Source: an uncultured Prevotella sp. (GTDB lineage Bacteria > Bacteroidota > Bacteroidia > Bacteroidales > Bacteroidaceae). Taken from it: 64,000 nt of DNA. Both the position numbers and the translations under genes were made by a program. Position 1 is the stretch's first letter. The number at the start of each line of letters is the position of its first letter. Below the pieces are notes generated by a model, which was given only the letters and a program-made list of their open reading frames with translations, searched no databases and was not told the origin of the DNA. Positions 1 to 8,339 of the stretch are shown in pieces. The stretch lies in assembly GCA_944320235.1 (NCBI GenBank), contig CALUGQ010000033.1, positions 47,745 to 111,744 of the forward strand. The letters are read 5' to 3'.

Positions 1-774
1 TGCGGATTCCTTGGTTTGCTTCATATGGAAATCATACAAGAACGTCTGGATCGTGAATTCAACATGGATGTGATAACAACCGTGCCAAATGTGTCATATA
101 AGTGCTATGACAAACAAGGTGGTATCAGGGAAGTACACAATCCATCAGGACTTCCGGATCAGACAATGATAGATCACATAGAAGAGCCATATATACGAGC
201 ATCTATTATCACAGCATCTGACTACATAGGCCCTATAATGAAACTATGCCTAGATAAGCGTGGAGAGTTAATTGACCAGCAATATGTTAGTGGCAATAGG
301 GTTGAGTTGCATTTCATGCTTCCGCTTGGCGAAATCGTGATAGATTTCTATGACAAATTGAAAAGCATTTCAAAGGGATATGCCTCGTTTGATTATCATG
401 TAGATTGTTTTCGGCCGTCGAAATTGGCCAAACTTGATATATTGTTGAACGGTGAGCCTGTTGATGCTCTGTCTACTTTGACACATCAAGATAACGCTGT
501 TGCTTTTGGTAGGCGAATGTGTGAGAAACTCAAAGAATTGATTCCGCGACAGCAGTTTGACATTGCCATACAGGCTGCCATTGGCGCAAAAATTGTGGCT
601 CGTGAGACAGTGAAGTGCGTGCGCAAGGATGTTACTGCCAAGTGTTATGGTGGCGACGTTAGCAGAAAACGTAAACTCTTGGAAAAGCAAAAAAGAGGCA
701 AAAAGCGCATGAAACAGATTGGCAACGTGGAAGTGCCTCAAAAAGCATTTCTTGCTGTGCTAAAATTAGATTGA
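1..774 (+). CDS. lepA: Elongation factor 4 (LepA), C-terminal part
   Basis: This is the 3' end of a translational GTPase; the reading frame is open from base 1, so the GTPase domain lies outside the window. The visible 257 residues carry the elongation-factor-G-like domain (start of window to about residue 90, including [19 protein letters not shown]) and the LepA-specific C-terminal domain that ends in [25 protein letters not shown], a signature of this family. LepA binds ribosomes and promotes back-translocation or recovery of stalled complexes. The gene is intact at its 3' end and is followed after a short gap by a Crp/Fnr-type regulator. Confidence 0.95.
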   Translation, partial: CGFLGLLHMEIIQERLDREFNMDVITTVPNVSYKCYDKQGGIREVHNPSGLPDQTMIDHIEEPYIRASIITASDYIGPIMKLCLDKRGELIDQQYVSGNRVELHFMLPLGEIVIDFYDKLKSISKGYASFDYHVDCFRPSKLAKLDILLNGEPVDALSTLTHQDNAVAFGRRMCEKLKELIPRQQFDIAIQAAIGAKIVARETVKCVRKDVTAKCYGGDVSRKRKLLEKQKRGKKRMKQIGNVEVPQKAFLAVLKLD

Positions 775-800
775 AATAAATATTGAAAGGAGTTTATATT

Positions 801-1406
801 ATGGGAAATGTTGGTATAACGTCTCGGGATGTTGCCCGTGAGCTTGCAAGACGTTACAGTACGATGACTCACGATGAATTAGATCTTTTGGAGAACATAT
901 TGGTTCCAATGAAGTTCCCCAAAGGCGAAAAAATCATACGTGAGGGTGAAATTTGTACCCATATGTATTGGATTGTAAAAGGACTTGTTCGCCAGTATTA
1001 TTATAAGAACAACAAGGAACTTACTGAGCATATGGCTGTAGAAAACAGCATCGTTATGTGCATTGAAAGTCTTTTCAAAGAAAAACCGACACATCTGAAC
1101 ATAATGACGTTGGAGCCTTCTATAATATATGCAATACCAAGGCAACAATTAGAAAAAGTTGCGATGAAAAGTCTTAACATACAAATTCTTTATAGAAAGA
1201 TATTGGAAGAGTCCTTGATTCAAAGTCAGATTCATGCAGATTTACTGCGTTTTGAATCTGCTCAAAATAGATATGCAAAATTGGTGAAGCTCCAACCTCA
1301 ATTAGTTTTAAGGGCTCCTTTAGTTTATATTGCAAGTTATTTGCAAATGACTCCGGAGACGCTGAGCCGTGTTAGGACATCAGCTCTTATTGGTGGGCCT
1401 GATTGA
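801..1406 (+). CDS. Crp/Fnr-family transcriptional regulator
   Basis: A 201-residue protein with an N-terminal cyclic-nucleotide-binding-like beta-roll (about residues 35-120, with FPKGEKIIREGE and the MYWIVKGLVRQYY stretch) and a C-terminal helix-turn-helix ending in IASYLQMTPETLSRVR, typical of Bacteroidota Crp/Fnr regulators. I chose ATG 801 over the upstream TTG at 783 because GAAAGGAG sits at 785-792, well spaced for 801. No iron-sulfur cysteine cluster or obvious cyclic-AMP-binding arginine motif is visible, so the ligand is unknown. It probably reads from its own or the lepA transcript; no terminator separates the two genes. Confidence 0.82.
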   Translation: MGNVGITSRDVARELARRYSTMTHDELDLLENILVPMKFPKGEKIIREGEICTHMYWIVKGLVRQYYYKNNKELTEHMAVENSIVMCIESLFKEKPTHLNIMTLEPSIIYAIPRQQLEKVAMKSLNIQILYRKILEESLIQSQIHADLLRFESAQNRYAKLVKLQPQLVLRAPLVYIASYLQMTPETLSRVRTSALIGGPD

Positions 1407-1781
1407 TTACTAAGCAAGTTTGAGAAAGGAATGGCCTGAAATATTTGGCTAGTTTGATTTTTTTTAACAAATTTATGGTGCATCACCTTATGTGGAATTA
1501 AATGCCATTTGGTTACCTCTTTACAATTTCTCATCATCATTACTACGCTTTTTGTAAAAACGAAGGCAACGGAAAATGGCAGATTTTCAAGTGAGGAGAT
1601 TTTTTCCTTTTTTATCATACTAAAAAGTACGGGCTGTAATACTAAATCAGAGTTTGTTGCAGATATTATTGTGTGAAACTATTTACAATCTGTAATTGAG
1701 GTAATAATACCTGCGGTATATATACAGCGTAAAGAATGAAATATTGTAAATTTGCATCGAAAATATCAGAGAAATCTCAAT
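1407..1781. other. Intergenic stretch without a recognisable gene
   Basis: These 375 bases hold no ORF with coding character; the 93-codon minus-strand frame overlapping it matches nothing I know and runs into the regulator gene. The only signal I see is a Bacteroidota -7 element, TAAATTTG, at 1747-1754, without a clear -33 TTG at the usual distance. It would start transcription about 20 bases before the ATG at 1782. Confidence 0.5.
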
Positions 1782-2861
1782 ATGGATATTAAGACAATCA
1801 CTACAGTAGGGCTGCTGGCCTTTATGGTAACGCTGCCATTTCTTTCAATCAATGCGCAAGATGAAAACTCTGCACCAGTTCCAGGTGTTGATGGCAACAA
1901 ATACGTGCCTTATGAACAGCGCAAAGGTAATGAGTCAATAGTGTATTTTACACGTAATCTGTCGCCAGACGGGCTTATTAGTGCTTACCAAAAAGTATGT
2001 GCGGATATTGAGGGGCGAGTTGGTGTAAAGCTGCATACGGGTGAACAGAACGGCCCCAATATAATTCCCGCTGCATGGGTGAAGGCTCTCATTGAGAAAG
2101 AGTTGCCGGGAGCAAGCATAGTTGAGACCAATACATATTATGCAGGCGACCGCTATACCACCGAGCAACATCGGCGCACATTGGAAGAGAATGGTTGGAC
2201 ATTTTGCCCTGTGGACATAATTGACGAGGAAGATACTGTTACTTTACCAGTCTTTGGCGGCAAGTGGTTCGACTGTATGTCCGTTGGAAGTCACTTGCCG
2301 ACTTACAACTCGCTCGTTGTTCTCACTCACTTCAAGGGGCATACGCAAGGTGGTTTTGGCGGCAGTGACAAAAATATAGGTATAGGCTGTGCAGATGGAC
2401 GCATAGGCAAGGCTTGGATTCACACAACTCCCAATCAAAACAACCAGTGGGATATAGCCAAGGAGGAATTTATGGAGCGCATGACTGAGTCAACAAAAGC
2501 TGTTGTAGATTACTTTGGCAAACATATTGCTTATGTGAATGTGATGCGCAACATGTCTGTATCGTGTGACTGTGAGGGTAAGGCTGCTGCACCTGTTGTC
2601 ACGCCAAATGTAGGTATACTTTCATCAACAGATATATTGGCCGTTGACCAGGCTTGCATAGACCTAGTTTATGCTATGACCGAGTCCGAACACCATGATT
2701 TAGTGGAGCGCATAGAAAGTCGTCACGGCCTTCGCCAGCTTTCATATATGAAGGAATTGGGTATGGGTAATGATCGCTATGTTCTCATTGACCTTGATAA
2801 CGGTGGCCGCAGGATAACCCCTGCTGAGGCTGTAAAGGGGTTGAAGCCATTCGTGAAATAA
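1782..2861 (+). CDS. Secreted DUF362-domain protein
   Basis: A 359-residue protein. Residues 1-25 form a signal peptide ending at NAQ, so it acts outside the cytoplasm. The rest resembles the DUF362 family: a conserved core VYFTRNLSPDGLISAYQKV, then VVLTHFKGHTQGGFGG (about residue 182 on), then GKAWIHT. A C-terminal portion (from about 265) holds CDCEG and VDQACIDLVY, where other DUF362 proteins often carry ferredoxin-type cysteines; only CDC plus one more Cys are seen here, so a full 4Fe-4S ferredoxin is not supported. The biochemical role is unknown. I chose ATG 1782 over the TTG at 1752 because it gives the signal peptide at the very N-terminus and lies downstream of the TAAATTTG element at 1747-1754. 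Confidence 0.72.
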   Translation: MDIKTITTVGLLAFMVTLPFLSINAQDENSAPVPGVDGNKYVPYEQRKGNESIVYFTRNLSPDGLISAYQKVCADIEGRVGVKLHTGEQNGPNIIPAAWVKALIEKELPGASIVETNTYYAGDRYTTEQHRRTLEENGWTFCPVDIIDEEDTVTLPVFGGKWFDCMSVGSHLPTYNSLVVLTHFKGHTQGGFGGSDKNIGIGCADGRIGKAWIHTTPNQNNQWDIAKEEFMERMTESTKAVVDYFGKHIAYVNVMRNMSVSCDCEGKAAAPVVTPNVGILSSTDILAVDQACIDLVYAMTESEHHDLVERIESRHGLRQLSYMKELGMGNDRYVLIDLDNGGRRITPAEAVKGLKPFVK

Positions 2862-2884
2862 AATTGGAAATTGGGCGTTTGTAC

Positions 2885-2922
2885 TAAATCCCTGCTGCAG
2901 TAGAGTCTGTGACAGGGATTTA
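2885..2922 (+). terminator. Probable intrinsic terminator after the DUF362 gene
   Basis: Ten-base arms TAAATCCCTG (2885-2894) and CAGGGATTTA (2913-2922) form a hairpin with an 18-base loop, followed by a T/A-rich stretch. Confidence 0.55.
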
Positions 2923-2973
2923 TTATGTTCAAGATATTGAGTTAGGCAGACATCTATTTGATTGAAAAATAAT

Positions 2974-3271
2974 ATGTATGTCCGCAACCTTCACATACAT
3001 TCCAATGCGCAGCTAAAGACAGCCGCTATTTTCCTGGATTGCCGTATGCGCATATCACACCATGAAACCGCCTGTTTCGCGCTGCGATATGCCCTGCTTC
3101 ATCCGCCAAAACGGCTCATATCAGAAAGCAATGTGGCACGATTTGCAACTTAATGAAAATCAGATGTTTGGCAAAGGTGGCCTTCATGGATGTCTTTAAT
3201 ACAAAAATGTTAAAGGCAGAACGTGTCAATAGACGGGCATGGGCCGTATGGGCTGTTTGCGGATATTCATA
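2974..3271 (+). repeat. MITE-like element, copy A
   Basis: About 298 bp between the DUF362 gene and the ridA promoter. It begins ATGTATGTCCGC and ends GCGGATATTCAT, imperfect terminal inverted repeats. AAAAATAAT occurs directly before it (2965-2973) and again just after it (3272-3280), a probable 9-bp target-site duplication. It aligns in the same order with three other stretches here: 26108-26395 (same orientation), and 31296-31601 and 56574-56869 (opposite orientation). Shared internal blocks include CCTGTTTCGCGCTGCGATAT, GATGGCCTT-like and GTATGGGCTGTTTGCGGATATTCAT-like segments. It has no convincing coding capacity, so it would need a transposase supplied in trans. Confidence 0.75.
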
Positions 3272-3290
3272 AAAAATAATGTCATGTTTC

Positions 3291-3321
3291 TTGCAAAATC
3301 GCTGAATAATCATTACCTTTG
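3291..3321 (+). promoter_or_regulatory. Promoter of the ridA-queC-ftcD-hut operon
   Basis: TTG at 3291-3293, a 20-bp gap, then TACCTTTG at 3314-3321, an exact match to the Bacteroidota sigma consensus TAnnTTTG. It starts 20 bp after the end of MITE-like copy A and leaves a leader of roughly 95 bases before ridA. Confidence 0.7.
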
Positions 3322-3421
3322 TAGGTGTAATGGGCATTACTATGGTTTTGTGGAGATAGCATTTACCTGCGTATGCCATTCAATAAGAAAACGAGTAAAT
3401 GGCAAACTTAATTTTAGCTTT

Positions 3422-3796
3422 ATGAAAGTATTGAGTACAAATGATGCGCCTGCGGCCATCGGCCCGTACAGTCAGGCAATAGAGGCAAATGGATTAGTGT
3501 ATACGTCGGGGCAATTACCCATAAACCCCAAGACGGGAGCATTCCCAGAAGGAGGCATAAAAGAACAGACGCGCCAGTCAATAGAAAATGCCAAGGCAAT
3601 ACTTTGCTCTGCGGGGCTTAGTCTTGCGAACGTAGTAAAGACAACCGTGCTATTGGCTGACATTACTGATTTTGGCTCAATGAACGAAGTTTATGCGGAG
3701 TACTTCTCTGAGCCGTATCCTGCGCGGTCGGCTTTTGCCGTAAGGGCATTGCCCAAGGGTGCTTTGGTGGAGATAGAGATGGTTGCAGCACGATGA
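3422..3796 (+). CDS. ridA: RidA-family enamine/imine deaminase
   Basis: 124 residues, the usual size for RidA (YjgF/YER057c/UK114). Family motifs are present in order: AAIGPYSQAIEANGLVYTSGQLP near the N-terminus, TRQSIENAKAILCSAGLSLANVVKTTVLLADITDF in the middle, and PARSAFAVRALPKGALVEIEMVA at the end, with the catalytic-site arginine in PARSAF. RidA hydrolyses reactive enamines and imines released by PLP enzymes to keto acids and ammonia. The upstream frame is open to 3239, but homology starts at ATG 3422. The stop overlaps the queC start (ATGA), which indicates translational coupling in the first operon unit. Confidence 0.93.
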   Translation: MKVLSTNDAPAAIGPYSQAIEANGLVYTSGQLPINPKTGAFPEGGIKEQTRQSIENAKAILCSAGLSLANVVKTTVLLADITDFGSMNEVYAEYFSEPYPARSAFAVRALPKGALVEIEMVAAR

Positions 3797-4452
3797 CCGA
3801 AAAGGATGCGCTTATAGTTGTAAGTGGCGGGATGGACAGTGTAACGCTACTTTATGACATGAAGGACAGAATTGCCATGGCCGTATCCTTCAACTACGGT
3901 AGCAAGCACAATTCGCGTGAATTGCCGTTGGCTGCGATGCATTGTAGTAGGCTAGGCGTTCCCCACGTAGTCATAGACCTTGGATTTATGCAAACTTACT
4001 TTAAAAGTTCACTGCTTGATGGGGGTGAACCGATTCCAAATGGACATTATGCCGAAGCGAACATGAAATCAACTGTTGTGCCGTTCCGCAATGGAATCAT
4101 GCTTGCTGTGGCAGTGGGGCTTGCCGAGAGTAACGGCTTGAAACGTGTACTTTTGGCCAATCATGGTGGAGACCATGCAATTTATCCAGACTGTCGTCCC
4201 GAATTCATTTGTGCGATGGACTCAGCCGCCGTGGCTGGTACATATGATGGTGTGCGTGTGGAAGGCCCTTATACTAATTTGAGCAAAGCAGATATAGCCC
4301 GTAGAGGTAAGGCCTTGGGTATTGATTATGCTGAGACATGGTCATGTTATAAGGGTGGCGAACGTCATTGCGGACGTTGTGGCACGTGTGTTGAACGCCG
4401 CGAGGCCTTGCGTGAAGCCCACATTGAAGATACGACTGAATATGAGGAATGA
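3793..4452 (+). CDS. queC: 7-cyano-7-deazaguanine synthase QueC
   Basis: 219 residues. QueC converts 7-carboxy-7-deazaguanine to preQ0 with ATP and ammonia, in queuosine tRNA modification. The PP-loop ATP motif SGGMDS is at residues 11-16, and the zinc site is formed by C185, C193, C196 and C199 (CYKGGERHCGRCGTC). It overlaps ridA by 4 bases at the start, and its stop overlaps the ftcD ATG (ATGA at 4449-4452). No other queuosine gene is nearby, so its place ahead of the histidine-degradation genes is probably a matter of shared transcription rather than pathway. Confidence 0.94.
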   Translation: MTEKDALIVVSGGMDSVTLLYDMKDRIAMAVSFNYGSKHNSRELPLAAMHCSRLGVPHVVIDLGFMQTYFKSSLLDGGEPIPNGHYAEANMKSTVVPFRNGIMLAVAVGLAESNGLKRVLLANHGGDHAIYPDCRPEFICAMDSAAVAGTYDGVRVEGPYTNLSKADIARRGKALGIDYAETWSCYKGGERHCGRCGTCVERREALREAHIEDTTEYEE

Positions 4453-6197
4453 ATTTAAATGACAATAGGCTTGTTATGGCTAATGACAGACGAATTATCG
4501 AATGCGTCCCTAATTTCAGTGAGGGACGCAATATGGCTGTGATAAAGCAGATAACAGACGAGATAGAGGCAATTGACGGTGTGAAACTGCTTGACGTTGA
4601 CCCTGGTGAGGCAACGAATCGCACTGTTGTCACTTTTGCAGGTACCCCCGATGCTGTAGTAGAGGCTGCATTTCGTTCGGCTCGCAAAGCTGCCGAACTA
4701 ATAGACATGCGCCAGCATCATGGGGCGCATCCACGTATTGGGGCAACAGATGTTTTGCCGCTTGTTCCAGTAAGCGGAGTGACGCTTGAGGAGTGTGCTG
4801 AAATGGCTCGTTGTCTGGCCCGTCGCATAGCAGAAGAGCTGAAAATACCATGCTATTGTTATGAGGCTGCAGCTTTAAGGCCAGAACGCCGCAACCTTGC
4901 TGTATGCCGCAAGGGAGAATATGAGGCTGTTGCTGAAAGGTTGACCGACGAAGCAGAAATGCCGGATTTTGGTGCGCGTCCATACGACGAAAGCATTGCA
5001 CGTACTGGGTGTACTGTGGTTGGCGCACGGGATTTCCTCATTGCCGTTAATTTCAATCTCAACACAACGTCTACTCGCAGAGCCAATGCCGTAGCGTTCG
5101 ATGTAAGAGAAAAAGGCAGGTATGAGCGCAAGGGTAATCCGATTACAGGGGAAATAGTACGTGATGCGAACGGCAACCCCGTGATGCGCCCAGGCACTCT
5201 CAAGGGAACAAAAGCTATTGGATGGTTCATCAAAGAGTATGGAATTGCCCAAGTGTCGATGAACATAACAGACATTAACGCCACGCCGTTGCACATTGCT
5301 TTTGAAGAAGTTGTACGTTCGGCTGCCGCCCGTGGTATGCGGGTTACCGGCACTGAGATTGTTGGACTTGTGCCGGAGCAGTCGTTGATAGACGCAGGCC
5401 GCTATTTCTTGTACAAACAGCATCGCTCTACAGGCATACCCAAGGAAGATATTATCCAAATTGCTGTCAAATCGCTTGGGCTTGACGATTTAAAGCCTTT
5501 TGTGGCTGAAGAGAAAGTGATTGAGAGACTGCTTGACAACAGCAAGACAAGTGAAAGCACGCATCTTACAAACTTTTCTGTGGCGGGCTTCGCAAATGAG
5601 ACTATGCGCGAATCACCTGCGCCGGGAGGTGGTTCTGTATCTGCGTATATGGGAACTCTTGGTGCCGCTCTCGGAACCATGGTTGCCAATCTTTCTGCAC
5701 ATAAGCCTGGATGGGATGACCGCTGGGAAGAGTTCAGCCGGTGGGCAGACCGCGGTGCAGAGCTTGAGAACGAGCTGTTGAGACTTGTTGATGAGGATAC
5801 GGTGGCTTTCAACCGTATCATGGCGGCTTTCGCCCTGCCCAAAAGTACAGAAGCGGATAGGCTGACTCGCTCACAGGCAATACAGGCTGCGACACTATAT
5901 GCAGCAGAGGTACCACTGAAGACTATGAAAGCTTCGTCTAAGGTATTTGACATCTGCCGTGCAATGGTCGCGACTGGTAATCCAAACAGTGTGTCCGATG
6001 CCGGCGTAGGTGTCTTGGCTGCACGCGCAGCTGTGCTTGGGGCAGGACTTAATGTTAAAATCAATGCAGTCTCGCTTAAGAATAAGTCTAAAGCGGAGTC
6101 TTTGATTGCTGAAGCTGAAGCACTTATGAAAAATGCCGTAAAAGCCGAGTCGGAGATTATGGCAATGGTTGATAACGTAATAAACCCAAACCGATGA
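4449..6197 (+). CDS. ftcD: Bifunctional glutamate formimidoyltransferase / formimidotetrahydrofolate cyclodeaminase
   Basis: 582 residues, the length expected for the fused enzyme. The N-terminal transferase half begins IIECVPNFSEGRN, with HHGAHPRIGATDVLPLVPV and the catalytic-type histidines around it. The C-terminal cyclodeaminase half starts near residue 380, with SPAPGGGSVSAYMGTLGAALG and a helical remainder. It moves the formimino group of N-formimino-glutamate, the end product of the hut steps, to tetrahydrofolate and then releases ammonia to give methenyl-THF; it stands in for HutG. The first ATG (4449) overlaps the queC stop; a second ATG at 4476 (nine codons on) fits the family start better and has AGG upstream. 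The stop overlaps the hutU ATG. Confidence 0.95.
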   Translation: MNLNDNRLVMANDRRIIECVPNFSEGRNMAVIKQITDEIEAIDGVKLLDVDPGEATNRTVVTFAGTPDAVVEAAFRSARKAAELIDMRQHHGAHPRIGATDVLPLVPVSGVTLEECAEMARCLARRIAEELKIPCYCYEAAALRPERRNLAVCRKGEYEAVAERLTDEAEMPDFGARPYDESIARTGCTVVGARDFLIAVNFNLNTTSTRRANAVAFDVREKGRYERKGNPITGEIVRDANGNPVMRPGTLKGTKAIGWFIKEYGIAQVSMNITDINATPLHIAFEEVVRSAAARGMRVTGTEIVGLVPEQSLIDAGRYFLYKQHRSTGIPKEDIIQIAVKSLGLDDLKPFVAEEKVIERLLDNSKTSESTHLTNFSVAGFANETMRESPAPGGGSVSAYMGTLGAALGTMVANLSAHKPGWDDRWEEFSRWADRGAELENELLRLVDEDTVAFNRIMAAFALPKSTEADRLTRSQAIQAATLYAAEVPLKTMKASSKVFDICRAMVATGNPNSVSDAGVGVLAARAAVLGAGLNVKINAVSLKNKSKAESLIAEAEALMKNAVKAESEIMAMVDNVINPNR

Positions 6198-8221
6198 TTG
6201 TAGATAACGAACTATTTAAGGCTGAAATCAAAGCGGGCATCCCAGATACTTTGCCAGAACCAATGCCTTATGATCAAGATATAAATCATGCACCGCGGCG
6301 TAAGGATATACTTACACGTGATGAGAAGAAACTCGCCCTGCGCAATGCGTTGAGGTATTTCCCCAAGAAGTTCCATGCAGTGCTTGCTAAAGAATTTGCA
6401 GAAGAACTTGAGAGTTATGGGCGTATTTATATGTACCGTTTCCGACCTAAGTATGAGATGTATGCACGCCCGATTGATGAATATCCACATCACTCATTGC
6501 AGGCTGCAGCAATAATGCTGATGATACAGAACAACCTCAACCCTGCAGTCGCTCAACATCCTCATGAGCTTATTGTATATGGTGGCAATGGGGCTATATT
6601 TCAGAACTGGGCGCAGTATCGGTTGACTATGAAATATCTCAGCGAGATGACTGACGAGCAGACCTTGGTCATGTACTCCGGCCATCCAATGGGCCTTTTC
6701 CCGTCACATAGAAATGCCCCGAGGGTCGTTGTAACAAACGGCATGGTTATTCCCAACTACTCCAAGCCTGATGATTGGGAACGCATGAACGCTCTTGGCG
6801 TGAGTCAGTACGGGCAGATGACAGCGGGCTCCTATATGTATATAGGGCCGCAGGGAATTGTTCACGGCACCACAATCACGGTACTCAACGCTGCCCGCAT
6901 GAAGATGAAGCATGAACCGGGGCGCACAGATATACATGGGATGCTCTTTGTTTCATCTGGGCTTGGTGGAATGTCTGGTGCGCAGCCAAAGGCTGGAAAC
7001 ATTGCAGGAGTGGTTAGCGTTGTGGCAGAAATTAACCCATTGGCGGCTCGCAAACGTTATGAGCAGGGTTGGGTAGACGAGCTTCATGAGGACCTTGACG
7101 AGCTTATCCCCGCAATTCGTATGGCTGTGGACGTGAGACGCACGGTGTCTATGGCATACGTAGGCAATGTGGTTGATCTTTGGGAGCGTCTTGCCAAAGA
7201 AAACATAAATGTAGACTTGGGCAGCGACCAAACCTCGCTTCACAATCCGTGGGCAGGAGGTTATTATCCCGTAGGAATGACGCTTGAAGAGTCGAAGAAG
7301 ATGATGGCTGAAGACCCGGCAGAGTTTAGGGAGAGGGTGCGGATTTCACTGCGCCGTCAAGTGGCAGCCATCAACAAGCTGGCAGCCAGGGGGATGTATT
7401 TTTTTGATTATGGCAACGCATTTCTGTTGCAGTCACAACGTGCCGGGGCAGACATCATGCAAGCTGACGGCAGGTTCCGTTATCCATCATACGTTCAAGA
7501 TATAATGGGGCCGATGTTCTTTGACTATGGTTTCGGCCCTTTCCGTTGGGTATGTACCTCTGGCAACCCCGCAGATCTTGCTGTGACCGACCGTATTGCC
7601 ACAGAGGTGCTTGAAGAAATCAAGCAGACTGCCCCTGGCGAGATTGTTCATCAACTTGACGACAACATTCACTGGATACGGGAGGCTGGGCGTAACCACC
7701 TTGTTGTGGGGTCGCAGGCACGCATCCTCTATGCTGATGAGGAGGGACGCAGCAAGATAGCCTTGGCTTTCAACGAGGCCATACGTCGCGGCGAAATAAC
7801 TCGTCCAGTGGTGTTAGGCCGCGATCATCATGATGTGTCCGGAACCGATTCTCCTTTCCGTGAAACGAGCAACATATATGACGGCTCGCAGTTTTGCGCT
7901 GATATGGCTGTACAGAATGTCATCGGTGATGCATTCCGTGGGGCGACGTGGGTCTCGTTGCACAATGGCGGAGGTGTAGGTTGGGGCGAAGTTATCAACG
8001 GAGGTTTCGGTATGGTCATCGATGGCAGTGAGGACAGCGACCGCCATATTCGTGAGATGCTCTTCTGGGATGTCAATAATGGTATTGCCCGCCGCAGCTG
8101 GGCGCGCAACGAAGGCTCTATGCACACTATAGCGCGAGTGATGGAGCGCACACCAGGACTGGAGGTCACCATGCCCAATCTCGTCAATGACAGTCTCCTT
8201 GACGCTGTACTAGGAAATTGA
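6194..8221 (+). CDS. hutU: Urocanate hydratase
   Basis: 675 residues, longer than the proteobacterial HutU (about 555) but as expected for the long Bacteroidota/Firmicutes form. It adds water to urocanate to give imidazolonepropionate, using tightly bound NAD+. Family stretches include ELIVYGGNGAIFQNWAQY, MYSGHPMGLFPSH, VTNGMVIPNY, FVSSGLGGMSGAQPKA (NAD-binding type glycine-rich loop), QTSLHNPWAGGYYPVG, VLGRDHHDVSGTDSPFRETSN and WVSLHNGGGVGWGEVINGG. Its ATG overlaps the ftcD stop by 4 bases. A 118-bp gap follows before hutH. Confidence 0.96.
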   Translation: MIVDNELFKAEIKAGIPDTLPEPMPYDQDINHAPRRKDILTRDEKKLALRNALRYFPKKFHAVLAKEFAEELESYGRIYMYRFRPKYEMYARPIDEYPHHSLQAAAIMLMIQNNLNPAVAQHPHELIVYGGNGAIFQNWAQYRLTMKYLSEMTDEQTLVMYSGHPMGLFPSHRNAPRVVVTNGMVIPNYSKPDDWERMNALGVSQYGQMTAGSYMYIGPQGIVHGTTITVLNAARMKMKHEPGRTDIHGMLFVSSGLGGMSGAQPKAGNIAGVVSVVAEINPLAARKRYEQGWVDELHEDLDELIPAIRMAVDVRRTVSMAYVGNVVDLWERLAKENINVDLGSDQTSLHNPWAGGYYPVGMTLEESKKMMAEDPAEFRERVRISLRRQVAAINKLAARGMYFFDYGNAFLLQSQRAGADIMQADGRFRYPSYVQDIMGPMFFDYGFGPFRWVCTSGNPADLAVTDRIATEVLEEIKQTAPGEIVHQLDDNIHWIREAGRNHLVVGSQARILYADEEGRSKIALAFNEAIRRGEITRPVVLGRDHHDVSGTDSPFRETSNIYDGSQFCADMAVQNVIGDAFRGATWVSLHNGGGVGWGEVINGGFGMVIDGSEDSDRHIREMLFWDVNNGIARRSWARNEGSMHTIARVMERTPGLEVTMPNLVNDSLLDAVLGN

Positions 8222-8339
8222 GATATCAGTTACGGTATATGAGGTTTGGGTATCGCAACAAGTAATCCCCAATTTGCAACTCATCCAAACTTGTATCTTG
8301 TAATTTCAAACTCTAAACACGCACTTCAAAACTCATATT

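Noticed and set aside
1337-1618. 93-codon minus-strand frame in the gap after the Crp-type regulator
   Set aside because: No recognisable motif, no promoter, overlap with the regulator gene's end.
3116-3379. 87-codon minus-strand frame across MITE-like copy A
   Set aside because: It begins outside the element and the parts inside the repeat are not kept in frame in the other copies; I treat it as spurious.
4859-5459. Two long minus-strand frames inside ftcD
   Set aside because: Both lie in the well-conserved transferase half and look like by-products of codon bias.
5402-6064. 220-codon minus-strand frame inside ftcD
   Set aside because: It is the shadow of a strongly conserved gene; its translation is Ser/Ala-rich without any motif and has no start context.
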